From Cheilinus undulatus (lineage: Eukaryota > Chordata > Actinopteri > Labriformes > Labridae), in the NCBI RefSeq assembly GCF_018320785.1, contig NC_054865.1, positions 44,848,898 to 44,912,897 of the forward strand: a stretch of 64,000 nucleotides of DNA. Direction: 5' to 3'. The position numbers and the translations under genes are program-made. This document shows positions 1 through 13,282 of this stretch, in pieces; within the stretch, counting starts at the first letter, position 1, and each line of letters begins with the position of its first letter. The notes below the pieces were generated by a model. It did not search any database. It had not been told where the DNA came from and worked only from the letters and a program-made list of their open reading frames with translations.

Positions 1-1189
1 GCATCTCCACAACAAACACAAACTTTCATAACAACTGTCCATGTCATCGTCACATCTGCAACAGCACAACTTATATATAGATTGTACTGTATACCAACAA
101 AATACTTCTCTGTCTGGAGGAGCTGCAATCCATTTCTCAACATTCAGTTCAGCTGTAGTTCACCCTGATAGGCTGTATCAGCATAAATATGTTTTCTATA
201 TAGGCAGGCATTCAGATGTGGTTAATTGCTGATATATCACTTCCTTTACCTGTATGCACACCTCTTGCTACCTGTTGCATAACAGCATTCAGTGAGTCAG
301 ATGAGCAGCACGTCAACCAGGCCTTTAAATGTGTGAATGTTCAGACATCTCAAGTAACCAGCATGTGGTCTGTCAGTGTCGTCTGCTGTATGTCCTCAGG
401 GGAGACTGAGCTGTATAATTATAGGTGAAGAGAGAACACATAAACATGCACAAGCACACACATGAAGACTCATAGGCACACAGATGAGGTCATACTTGTG
501 AGAATCTAGTCTACTGAGCAGGAATCAATAATGCAGGATTAGACTGATCAAACTGAGTTCTACATTTAAATTTGGCTTGAAAATAATCCCAAAGTCAGCC
601 AAGGTGCACGTGAGGCAGAGGGAGACTCTTGGCAGAAGAGTTTTTTGCCTCTGTTCCTTTTAGATATTTGCGGCTTGAATGTCCTTTGTTACTTTTCCTG
701 GTAAACACCACACAGATTAGAACATTCACTTACTGGCAAAACTGAGTAATGAAGAAAACAAGTCATACTCTAAAATAATCTGGCTTCGTTAAAAGATAGT
801 TTTGTTTCCATGAGCATGATGGTGTTTTAATTAGCTTGTAACTCTAATTGCAGTGGTGAGCTACAATTGTGTGCTAACTTAGAGGTTTAACAGGAGAAGC
901 TCTGGGAAACTCCTTTCACTTCACTCTCAATGTTTTCTCCATCCAGACATGTGTTCTGCTGGGAAGTAATGTAATAAGTTCTGTCAGTGTGCCCGTCCAC
1001 AGACTGTGAGTAATCCTGTCACAGAGTTTCATCCAACCTTGACGGAGCATGTTATTAAACGTAGAACTACTGCTTGGCAGTTGTACACCTCCATGAGGAA
1101 TACTGACAGACGGTGAAAGAACAGTGGTGGGTCAGGGAGAAGGGCTGGAGTGGTTTCTGTGGAAAGGGATGCACATGGGGCCCAATTAA
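1..1189. other. No gene recognised
   Basis: AT-rich sequence with only short frames that look random. No splice-linked exons, repeats or RNA genes were recognised. Confidence 0.6.
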
Positions 1190-3340
1190 CATTCAACCTA
1201 ATCAGTTCATCCTGGAGTCACAGAGGACATTTGCAAAGTTTTTACAACATCCTTCAAAGCATTCTTGAGTTATTCTGCTCGCAAGCAAGGGCTGGACTAG
1301 AGACCTTGACCTATGACCTTAAAATTTAAATGAGCTGATCCTTGAGACAAAATGGATGTCTGTGCAAAGTTTCAAGTATTTCAGAGTTATCATGCTGATG
1401 AACATGAGGTCCAATACCATGATCCCTGACCTCCAGAATCTAACCAGTTCATCCTTGACTCAGAGTGGACATCCCTGTGGAAAATCCCTAAAAGATTTCT
1501 TGAAATATTGCACTGACATACAGGGGATGAAGATCAGTCCCACTGACCCTGACCTTCAAAATCTAATTGGTTCATCCTTGAGTTAGAGCAGACATTTTTA
1601 CTAAGTTTCAAAAAACCCTCGGAGAGTTCTGGTGATATTGTGTTGGCATGCAAGGGATAGCCAAAACACCTTAACTCTGACCCCCAAAAATTTGAAAACA
1701 GTTCATCCTTGACTCAGAGTGGACATTTGCATTTTATTTATTTATATTTTACAAAAAAGCAGATATCCTGGTATAAACATTAGGCCAAGTGACCTTTTAC
1801 CTTTGACATATTACCTCCAAAATTATATGAGTTTATCCTTTGATACCAAATTGACATCTGTGCAAAGTTTGAAGAAATTCCTTTCTAGTATTTTTGAGTA
1901 GTCATGTTGGTAGGAAAGGGATGAACATCAGGCCCAGTACCTTGATCTTTGATCTCCAACGTTCATCTTTGAGTTACAGTGGAACGAAGTTGGAAGAAAC
2001 CCCTAAAAGAGTTTTTGTTGAAATTTTGTTCACAAGCAAAGGATGAACCAAAGGCCAAATGGCCTTAACCTTGACTCAAAATTCTAACAGTTCATTATTG
2101 GATCAGAGAGGACGATTGTGCAAATCTTGTAGTGATTTCTCAAGATATTGTTTTTATAAGCAAGGGAGGAAGATGAAGTCCATCACCTTCACACATGATC
2201 TTTGACTTCCAAATTCTAAATATGTAATGAATGAGTGAGGGTAATCATTCATGCAACATTTTTAGACAATCCCTCTGAGCAAAGTCCTTGAAAGACTTCT
2301 TGTGATATCAAGGGGTGAACATCAGACTCACAGAACTCTGAAATTTAATGAGTTCATCTTTGACTCAGAGCTGCGGTCATGCAAAGTTTGAAAGAAATCC
2401 CTTAAAGAGCTCTTGAGATCCATGTTCACCACTAAAGGATAAACATGAGTTCCAGCAGTACCTAGACCTTTGACCTTTAAAATCTAACCAGAAAATCCCC
2501 CAAAGATCTCTGCTGATATTGTGTTCACAAGCAAGGGATGGGCATGAGGCCCAGTGACCTTGGCTTTTGACCAGTTCAAACTTGAGTCAAAATAAACAAT
2601 TGTGCAAAATTTAAAGAAAATGCCTCAGGGTTCTTAGAATATCCTGTTGATAACCAGTGAGGCCCAACTCCTTCACATTCGACTTCTGACTTTTAAACTC
2701 TGAATAGTTCACGCGTGAGTCAGAGTGAAGTCTCTCAGTGGGTTGTACAGTCTAGGAATGTCCAACAGGCCCAATGACTTGACCTTGGAGCTAACACCTT
2801 TAACATGAAAGGAGTTCATCATTTAGTCAAATTGGACAACTGTGCAGAGTTGGAAGAAATCCTTTCAAGTATTCCTGAATTATCACACTGTTAAGAAAGG
2901 GATGAGCAGGAGGTCCGATATCTTGACTTTTTACTTCAATAAATCTAATCAGTTCATCCTTGACTCAGAATGGAAATTTTTGCACTTCAGCCTCTCCACA
3001 GGTGGATGTTTCAATGGATACTTTCACACAAGACAATCCAAAGAAGAAGCTGGAGCACACAACCACTTTCATGCAACTCAATCAGGTGCAGAGGACTGAA
3101 GTTTCAATGCATACTGCGTTGTGTTGAAGCTGATAAAGATGCAGCGTGCATCGATATGTTTGTCGTCTGCACCTGATTAAATTGTATAAAAGTGAAAATG
3201 CTGATATTGTGCTGACATGCAAGGAGTGAAAATAAGACCCAATGACCTAGCCTTTAACTTGAGTACACAATTGCAAAGCCTAAAAAAAATCCTTAAAAGT
3301 GATCTTGAGATATTGCATCCACAAGAAAGACCCAGGCAGA
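1190..3340. repeat. Degenerate tandem array, ~130-bp unit, about 14-15 copies
   Basis: The phrase 'agttcatccttgactcag' recurs with variation near 1205, 1335, 1447, 1571, 1699, 1830, 1963, 2090, 2226, 2352, 2571, 2706, 2813 and 2951, about 125-135 bp apart. Each unit also has versions of 'gtgcaaagttt', 'caagggatgaacat' and 'ccttgacctttgacct'. Short frames in it are by-products of the repeat. An unrelated insert interrupts it at about 2990-3185. Confidence 0.85.
2990..3185. repeat. Insert with 13-bp inverted repeat inside the tandem array
   Basis: AATCAGGTGCAGA at 3080-3092 is matched by its exact complement at 3166-3178, enclosing about 73 bp. The repeat unit before the insert resumes after about 3185. 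It could be a small foldback element. No transposase is present. Confidence 0.5.
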
Positions 3341-4200
3341 GGAGTGTGCTATGGACAACCGAAAACGTGATACCTCTAGCCTTAACTACCACTTTCATGG
3401 AGGCGTAGTAACATTGTTTCATTCATCCGTCAGTCTGAGTTGTAATGAAATCACTCTACTTAATCTTTTACAGCAGCCACACAGCAGGAGAAAAGTGTCT
3501 GGCTCTAGTTTTTGGCTTTCTTTGGCACATTCAGCCAAACATTTCCCTGAGAGTGAGGAGGGCTGCTGTCAGCCTCATGTGGAGCCAAATGGACAGACGT
3601 TTTCAGACTGAGACCAAAAAAGGAAAAGAAAGCAGAGAAGGCGATGTTAAGAAGGGAAAAAAACAAGACCAAAGGGAATGATATGCCTACTAGAATAACT
3701 AGATTGGTTTATGAATGATATGTCTTTACGTAGTTTTCTTGCAAAGACTGTGCCATTGTTTTTTCCTGCTAATTAGCATACATTGTGGTTGATATTTCAC
3801 CAAATCCCAAATGCATTTCAGTGTCTAGGATGTACAAGATACTTAAAAAAAGATTTGTCTATAAAGTTTCAGTCAGGTGTCTCAGTAATGTGTCACCTAT
3901 GTGTGGAAAACCTATAAAGCTCTAAGAGTGTGGGAACTTGCCCCCTCCCTGTTACAGTAAATCCAGTTTTATTTGACTAAGTGTCTCTGGATAACAAGAA
4001 GCTTGCAGGAACTTGTAACATGCTAGATCATTCCAATAAATAATAAATCTCTGGTACTGTTTATCTAATTTTTTTAGTTTTTTGCATGGTAAGGTATTAC
4101 AATGTGACAGTATGTCATTAGATGAGAGCACATGTATTTCAGAAAACATGGGGTGGTAGTTGGGCACATTCTTGGGTCATCAGGTATTTCAGGTCTTTTT
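3341..4200. other. No gene recognised
   Basis: Follows the tandem array. Short overlapping frames around 3350-3680 have no recognisable domain and are probably chance. An A-rich run lies at 3615-3665. Confidence 0.55.
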
Positions 4201-4218
4201 AACATCATACACCCTCAC

Positions 4219-4482
4219 CTACATGAGCTGACTGTGTTCGATCAGGCCCCAGCCACCCTCTTTACCAGAGCCATCTAAATGCTTTCTCAGCTGGGTTGCA
4301 GCTAATAGCTCTTCATCTCTTTTCATGATGCCAAGCTCCATAAAATTTTTCCAGAGTGGCTGGACCGCAAAGTCCCGACACCAAACCTCCACAGGCCAAC
4401 ACTTGGCTCTCCAGCCTCTTCCTTGGCAGGTATCCCTCAGTCCTTCAAACTTGGCTGTATTGGGCTCATAGGCCTCCTCCAT
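4219..4482 (-). pseudogene. Possible retrotransposon ORF C-terminal remnant
   Basis: An 87-codon frame with AYEPNTAKFEGLRDTCQGRG and WPVEVWCRDFA resembles the C-terminal tail that follows reverse transcriptase in some fish non-LTR elements (pattern KGWxxxxxPVEVGCRGF). Assignment is from memory of that pattern only. No catalytic motif is present. Confidence 0.4.
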
Positions 4483-4639
4483 CCGTTCTTCCCATTACTC
4501 AGTGAGCTCAAGTATGAGAACATGCTTTGATGAGTCTGACCAGAGCATGATGTTTGGCTGCTGGGTCAATAACCATTTAGCCCTTTAGTATTTTACAGTT
4601 TTTGGCCTTATTTTTTTACATACAATAAAATATACTGTA

Positions 4640-4870
4640 AATGCTTAATGAAAGTTGTCCAAGGATGGAGCCCTGGGGAACTCCACTCACAACACCACTA
4701 CTATGGGAATGGCAGCTGGGATTTTACAGGCACCTTGTGCACTTTCCCTGAACCTGATCAAGCTCATAGCATACTGGGTGCCCAGGACCCCGTGGGCTGG
4801 TCCAGATGCCGGGGGCAAACAGGTGCAACACAGAGAGGGCAGCTGGGAGGACAGTAAACAAAGTGGTTTA
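4640..4870 (+). pseudogene. Second copy of the LINE 3' end
   Basis: The reading around 4740-4857 (LGAQDPVGWSRCRG, RGQLGG) matches the tail of the retrotransposon fragment at 8450-8550 (LDAQDLVGWSR, RGQLG) at both DNA and protein level. Only the 3' end remains, consistent with 5' truncation on insertion. Confidence 0.6.
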
Positions 4871-4981
4871 GTGTGATTCTACAAATATTAATGTATCAGT
4901 AACAAATATAAACAAAGGTATATAAAATGGACTAAGTAAAAAAAGGTGCATTAGCACAAACAAAGGAAATTTAACAGCAGT

Positions 4982-5100
4982 AACTGTTGAGTGGTCATCT
5001 GTAAACACTGAATGGTCAACAGGGTAACTGTGACTGTTGAGTGGCCATCAGAGTGACTTTGTGACTGTTTATTGGCCATCAGAGGGACACTGGATTGTTG
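4982..5100. repeat. Short degenerate tandem repeat
   Basis: Variants of 'gtgactgttgagtggccatcagag' occur about four times between 4982 and 5095, roughly 25-30 bp apart. No gene is associated. Confidence 0.5.
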
Positions 5101-6544
5101 ACTCCTGCATACTTCTTAATGTGTACCAGTGCTACACTGTGTTTTATGGAATAAGCACCTTGAAGCTGTAACAGTGTAGCAGTTCAGGACTCATTTAAAA
5201 AGCAAGCTAAAAGTCAACATCATAAAGGAAATCTCTTTGCATGCATTCCATGGAGCCCTGTATCCCTTTAAAATTAAACTCAAATTGGATGACTCAACAC
5301 TTCAAAATTATGTTGAATTCCCACTGGCAGTTCCGTATCAGAAAAGGAAGTCCAACTTTTGTGAAGCCAGGCAGAAAAAAAGAGGGGTGAAGGCTCAGGA
5401 GGATAGAGTGGCATGTCAGCCTGGAGACTGAATTTTCTATTCATTTTATAACTTGCAAACAGTAATCATGATCTTTTACTGTTTTTGACAGAGTTGTAGC
5501 TGAATAGTTTAGCTATAGTTACATCAAATAAAGTCCAACTTATTTCCCATTTTTTAGCTGGGTATTTCAACTTTGTTTTTTTTCAGATCTGTGCTCTAAC
5601 ATTGCTTATAATAATATACAGCAGTTTCTTGTCTTTGCAGAAGAGATGACACTTTACAGTCCCAGCTTCATCACTGTCCTACCATGCTGTGAAATGCTAT
5701 TATATCCCTCCTGTTAGCCACTGTAAGAATCACTGTCTGGGTGTGAACTGTGACCCAAGCTTCACTCAGCAGCAGCAGACGGCTCATCCACAGCTGCTCT
5801 GTCTTTCCTTCAACACCCTCACCCCATCCCAGCGTCTCTCATCCTCTGAATCAAGCTCCCCCTGCCCTGCTGTGCTCATGCTGGCACGGCTGATTGGTAG
5901 ACCTCTGTATCATTTCTAATAGTGGTGTCAGAACAGAATCCTAACACAACCATGTCTGCAAAGAAGAGGACAGAGAGGGATGGGTTTTGTAAGGACTACA
6001 GTGAAGCTCTTTTTCTTTTCATGTTTTGATGGGAAACTGTGTGCAGTGCATAAATTAGATGAAAGGAAAAATTGGTGTGTTTTGCTGACTTTTTGTTTCA
6101 CATATGCACAAAATTCTGGAAAATTTATTGAAATTCAGATAAAGGTGCATGTGTGAACTCCAAATGCAAGTTTTTACCCAACTTTACCCTGACTTTTTCC
6201 TGTTAGCCTCCTTGTGAAATTTCTGCTTGAAGTATGGGAGAGGTGATTTGAAGATGCTGCAAGAAATATTGAGGGGGCAAGGGGGCAGGGGTAATGATAT
6301 CCATATCACCTTACTGATATGCAAGTAGTGTGATCATTGTGCTCATAATAAAACAGCTCGATTCTCTTTCCTACTCACTGGTGTGTTCTTAATCATTTTG
6401 TGATTCTGTAAATTCCCCTTAGGGTAGGAGACTATCCCTGCCTTGGATGAAGCAACATCTTCTCATACTTTGATAGCAGTGTTTGCCTTTATATCAATGC
6501 TACATGTAGTTTGACATTTTCACTGTCGAGAATTGACATAATCC
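5101..6544. other. No gene recognised
   Basis: Intergenic. A serine- and leucine-rich frame at 5689-5919 has no recognisable domain. No recognised mobile element. Confidence 0.55.
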
Positions 6545-6945
6545 AGGTTGCGCTCTGGATGCTCTTGCATGTTACCAGGGGCATGGGAAAATAATCTGTT
6601 GATAAATAACAAAGCCCACACCTTTAGGGTGGCATATGGGGTGGATGTGGCAAGTAAGCATGGCCTATGGTACCGTCCCAGTGGATAGTAGGGTAGATGT
6701 TCAAAGGGTCAGAAAAATGCCGCTGGTCTCCAGCAGTATCACCAGGGGTGAAAAGGTTCAGACAAAAGAAATGCTGCTGAATTTGACCTTGGCTGCAGAC
6801 CAACAAACGTGTATGTCATGTGTTGAGCTTGACTTAGGCCGCCCTCTCCCCTCTCTCCAGCCCTGGGTTTGGCCCGTGATAAATCCTTAGTACCCTGCAT
6901 GCCTAAAACATATGTACCTGCCTGTATTTGGGAGTTTTGTCCATA
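6545..6945 (-). repeat. Foldback element family, partial copy A
   Basis: Contains the centre and one arm of the element found complete at 33551-34252, in the opposite orientation. Shared phrases include 'cacacctttagggtgg', 'ttaccaggggcatgg' and 'ctgctgaatttgaccttgg'. One arm is missing. Short frames here are not genes. Confidence 0.7.
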
Positions 6946-7684
6946 TTTTTTCATGTATTCAAGCCAGGTGAGGGCTGAGAATAAAAATGGACTTGCTTTG
7001 CAGGCCTTGTTTGCAGAGGCTTCTATGTTTATCTGTGCCTGCTCATGTTTGTGGAGGTGTCTAACTGAGAGTGAGTTGAGAGGACTGTAGTGGCCAACAT
7101 TTAAACCATGCAGCCTTCTTTAAACCTCTCTCCAGTAATGGCGATGCAAACCTCACTGTAGCTCCAATGCTTGAACCTCTATTATGGGGGGTTGTTTTCT
7201 TTCTGTCCACACAAACATCCACCACCCTCTTCAGTCTAATTGTAACACTTGGGTTTGTCATTCATTTCCCAAAACAGCCTCACTCTACCTGCTTCAGGAC
7301 AGGTTAGCCTCCTCCTCTATGCAACTTCAGGTGAGCTGTTGTTGTCTAGACAGGAATGAGTGAGTAATGGTGATGCTACAGCGGAGTACACATTTAATGA
7401 TATTTCCCCTCATGGGTTTGGAAAGTTTGCGTGCATCATCAGGGCTCAGTTGCTCAAAATATTCAGCGGTGATGTTCTATGAAAAGTGAGTATTTGTAAT
7501 TTTGTGTGGTTGTGGTTTTGACGGACTTTTGCTACTTTTGCAGGGAAATAATCTACGAGTTCACTGGTGAAAGACAATGTGCAGACAATGAGGGAAACAT
7601 ACAGCAGAAAGAAAACGAGACTGTTAGTTACATTTTTGTATGTGTGATGGACTCTTAAACCCTGATTGTTCTTCCATGCAGAGT
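6946..7684. other. No gene recognised
   Basis: Spacer between the partial foldback copy and the retrotransposon fragment. Nothing identified. Confidence 0.55.
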
Positions 7685-8640
7685 AGGAAAAGTCTAGGTC
7701 TGCTTTGAGAGGGCATTAGAGCTTCTGGAGCTCCATCAGATCCAGTGTGAAATCATCCAGCTGATGTCTGCCCTATATTCTTGGGTGAGGCAGGAGTGCG
7801 TCTTAGCTCCTATATTCTTCAGTACCTGTATGGACTGGATAATGGTTTGGTTAGCAGGGGCAACAAACTGTAGAGTGTCATTTAGCAATGTCCAGATCAC
7901 TGATCAGGACTTTGCTGATGATGTTGTGATCCTTGCAGAGACTGTAGATGTCCTTGTAGGGGAACTTAACTTGCTGAGTGAGGAGACTGAAATGTTGGGA
8001 ATGCATGTCTCCTGGGCCAAAACAGAGACCCAGGCATTTGGGGATGCCTTGGATGCATCCATCGAATCTGTGTCTGTGAAAAGTGAGAGTGTGGAAGTTG
8101 TAGAGCACCTTGACATCATAATCCATCGATCCACTGGTTGAGTGGCTGAGTACAACTGCAGACTTGGACTTGCACATGGGGCAAGGGGTTTGCCGAGCAA
8201 GACTGTGTAACATGCCCAGTATCTGAGCATCTAGACGAAAGTCAGAGTCATTTGGTCCTTGGTCCTCCTGGTTTTACTATACTGTGAGGCCTGGACATTG
8301 ACTAATGGCCTTTTTGACTACCTCTCTTTGGCACATCTTTGGGTATCAATGGCAAAACTGTGTGTCTAATGTAGACATGCTCAGGGGAGTGGGGATGGTA
8401 AAAGTCAGCTGCTTGATACGGGAACAGCAGCTGCTCACCTGGTGCACTGATCCAGCTCACCACATTCTGGATGCCCAGGACTTGGTTGGCTGGTCCAGAC
8501 ACTTGTGTGCATTGTGGAGGGGGCAGCTGGGAAGGTACCTGAGGAGATAGGGCATGGGCCTGGCACAGGCCTGGATAATGGCCATAAGGAGGCCAGAGCA
8601 GTACAGGACCAGGGTTGATGTGACTAACCGACATATGCTC
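7685..8640 (+). pseudogene. Non-LTR retrotransposon (LINE) reverse transcriptase fragment
   Basis: Broken reverse-transcriptase gene. The frame from 7764 shows VRQECVLAPIFFSTCMDW and then DFADDVVILAE, the latter carrying the catalytic ADD motif. Further 3', in other frames, LVLLVLLYCEAWTL and IFGYQWQNCVSNVDMLRG match the C-terminal part of the same family. At least one frameshift and an internal deletion before VRQ show it is dead. The intact Tc1 element sits 30 bp after it. Confidence 0.8.
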
Positions 8641-8669
8641 CCATACCAGACCTAAGGATCTTGAATATA

Positions 8670-10248
<1,579 letters not shown>

Positions 10249-10250
10249 TA

Positions 10251-11990
10251 CGCTGCTCTGTCGTAATCCAGACACAACACCCAATTGTCTCATAAAATAG
10301 ATTGAACCAGTATTATGGGAATGACCCAGTCATTAAGGCTTAATGTTTAAAATGACATGGAAAAATACCACAAATAAACAGACTGGGATTGCATCCATAT
10401 TGACTCAGCATTTTGGGCACAAACAGCTTTTTCTTTGGAGAGAATTTGATGAATTTAGTCATTAACTTGAACAACATCTTTGTGTTTTCTTGTGTGTGTT
10501 TTTGTCTGACTCTTGGCTGGCTTGTTTAAATCTGCCTCCTCCAATGTCCAGTAAAATTTTTGCCCACTCAAAGCCTCTCTTTGTCTCCTCCTGCCAGCAG
10601 CTCCTGAGGACAACCTGCTTCGTCACAGATGATGAGGCCAGCAGGTTTGGGAGGGGTTGGGGGTGTGTGGGGGGGGCACTGTACAAACACAGATCGCAGA
10701 CACGCACCAGCCGTGTGAGTAACAGGACTGACCGAGGTCAGGGCGGAATGGTTCTCTACCTCACCGCCTGTGGAGCTTCCTGTAAGTCGGTTGGAAATGT
10801 GCCTGGTCTGCGCGAATATCATCACCTCTGGCTTTGTCTAATCATTAATGCATTAGTGTGATGAAGCGTAGTCTCTGTTTCAGAAGATAATCAGTCTAAG
10901 TTGGGATGACAACAGGAAAAGAGTGAGACGCTTTCACATGGATCCCAAATTCTGTGCTTGTCTGCGAAGCTCATTTTGCAACTCTAACAGCATGGGTATT
11001 ATTTTATTACTACAGCCAAACACGATGCAGACTTGTTTCCTCTATTCTTCCCATTAGCCCATTTAAAACACAGAAAGTCTGGGAAATAAACCCAACTGGT
11101 GAGCTAAGCTTCTTGTTTTTACATTGACCAACTTCCATTGTGAACTCTGCCAAAAGTTAAGGAAGACTCCTAGAAGCACAGTTTTCCCCTTCATCAAATA
11201 ATTTCCTGTACTCTCTCCTTCTTCTTCTCTTGTAAGATTCACTGCAGAAATAGAAGCACACGTGTGTTACCCTGTTAAGGTCATGCTTGCTTACACCTGA
11301 TGTCATAGTGTGAAAACACAGACGAGGTCTTCCTGTTGCTGCTCGACAGAGGTTTTCTAAGCAGGCCGACATCCAGGAAATGTTCGCAAAGCTAACCTGA
11401 GGTTTGACTGGAGGAGGTATAAACTGTGACTGAACTGAGGGTGCTGTCTGCAGAGGTGGAGGGTCTGAGTCTCTAAGACAGAGGGGAAATGTTCATGTTC
11501 TGCAAGGACAAAGTTCTTGTTAAAGTGAAGATTTGTGCATCATGGTTCCTAGTAAAAACCCCATTTTGCAACCCACACAGTCCTTGAAACTTCTTAAAAC
11601 CATTTAAAGTGTCTTGGTTGTTTTTATATGGTACAAAAAGAATCCTTTGAACTTTACTGTCTTCAACTTTAACCATTAGTCCACCTCTAATGCAGTAAGA
11701 AACAGATAAATTATGGTTACCGTCTGACTTAAACTGCAAAAATTGCATCATCATCTGCCTTTAGCATAAGCACAGTGGTATAGCAGTGCAGGGTATACCC
11801 AGGTATACAGAGCATACCCACTTATTTTGCAGGCTCCAGACAGTATTTACACTTCAAAATGACCTCTTCTAGGATGGCAAAGGTAACAAAAAGGTAATCA
11901 GAATACACTTGTGAGTTGCACTGTAATGTATTATGCCCCATACTGCTGAGGAAAATGGAAGAGTGCACTCAAAGTGCAAAATCACATTCA
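10251..11990. other. No gene recognised
   Basis: Between two Tc1-type elements. The frames at 10490-10861 and 11473-11754 show no domain. G-rich run at 10645-10676. Confidence 0.55.
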
Positions 11991-12955
11991 GTGCATTCAG
12001 AAAGTATTCAATCACCCCTCACTTTTTCACTTTTGTTATGCTGCAGCTAGATGCAACAGTCAAAAATATTCATTTGATTCTCATTAATCCACAATTAGCA
12101 CCCCATTAGTGCAAAATGCAAACAGAAATTTTGCAATTTATTAAAAATTGAGAACTGAAATATCATGTTTACATCAGTATTGAGACCCTTTGCAAAAACA
12201 CTTAGCTTAGTTTAACTCAGGTTTCTCACAACTTTCTTGATCTGTACTGAAATGTTTCTACACACTGATTGGAGTCTGTGGTAGAAAAAACTTGATTTGG
12301 CATGATATGGAGAGGCACACACCTCTCTGTAGAGCAAAAACCAAGCCATGAGATCAAAGGAACTACCTGCAGAGACAGGATTGTTGCAAGGCACAGCTCT
12401 GGGAAGGCTACAAACATGGTTCCCAAGAGCACAGTGACCTCCATACCAGCCAAACTAAGCAACCAGGGGAGAAGGACCGAAGTACGAGAGGTGACCAAGA
12501 ACCTGATGGTCACTCTGACTGAGCTCCAGAGATCCTGTGTGACAACCATTGCTGCATCCCTCCACCAATCTGGGCTTACAGAAGAGTGACAAGACAGAAG
12601 CCTCTCCTCAGAGAAAAACACATGAAAGCCTGCTTATATGTGTTGCCTTTTCAAATGATGTCCAGTCAATGTAATTTACCACAGGTGGACTCTAATCAAG
12701 ATGTAGAAACATCTTAACAACAATCAAGAGAAATGGGAGGAACCTGAGCTCAATTCCACGTGTTGTTGCAAAGGGTCTGAACACTTCTGTCAATGGGATA
12801 TTTCAGTTTTACAAATTTTTAATACATCTGCAAAGTTTGGTGAAATTCTGTTTTCACTTCGTCATGATGGAGAACTGAGTGTAGAACAATGAGAATAAAA
12901 TGTTTTTTTTTTTCCTGTAGCACCAGGCTGCAACATGAGAAAACTGAAAAAGTAA
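11991..12955 (+). mobile_element. Decayed, internally deleted Tc1-like element
   Basis: About 1 kb with long imperfect inverted ends: the left has CACTTTTTCACTTTTGTTATG and the right ends in a complementary CATGAGAAAACTGAAAAAGT. Between them are short broken frames that resemble the DNA-binding part of a Tc1 transposase (LHQSGL near 12575). The catalytic half is missing. The copy is non-autonomous. Confidence 0.7.
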
Positions 12956-13143
12956 ATAAGTTTCTTATAGTTTTAGAATGCACTGTTGTTGCCTCAGCCT
13001 ACAGTATGTGGGTTGGTAATGATTTCACAATCTTCTTTGTCTCTTGATTTTATAATGATCCTCACTCCCTAGAGCAGAGGAGTTAAGTAACAAAATGCCC
13101 ATCTTATGCATGAACTAAATGTGATATATGTTTTATACTATAT

Positions 13144-13282
13144 GGCCTTTTTATGCCTTTATTCAGAGGGGAGGACAGTGGATTGAGTCAAAAACATGGA
13201 TGAGAAGGTGGGGAAAAGACAGGCCGGACTTGAACCCAGTCCCAGTCTGGGGCGCCACTTGACAGCTAGGCCATCTGCACCT
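13144..13282 (-). mobile_element. Short SINE, copy 2
   Basis: Complement of the 39667-39815 family: 'tttttatgcctttattcaga', 'gaggacagtggattgagtc', then the tRNA-like end 'gacagctaggccatctgca'. It lies in the intergenic region upstream of fn1. Confidence 0.65.

Noticed and set aside
7878..8230. Two open frames of about 110 codons on the - strand
   Set aside because: Antisense shadows of the reverse-transcriptase fragment.
10490..10861. 123-codon open frame
   Set aside because: No domain, and an overlapping opposite frame of similar length suggests chance.
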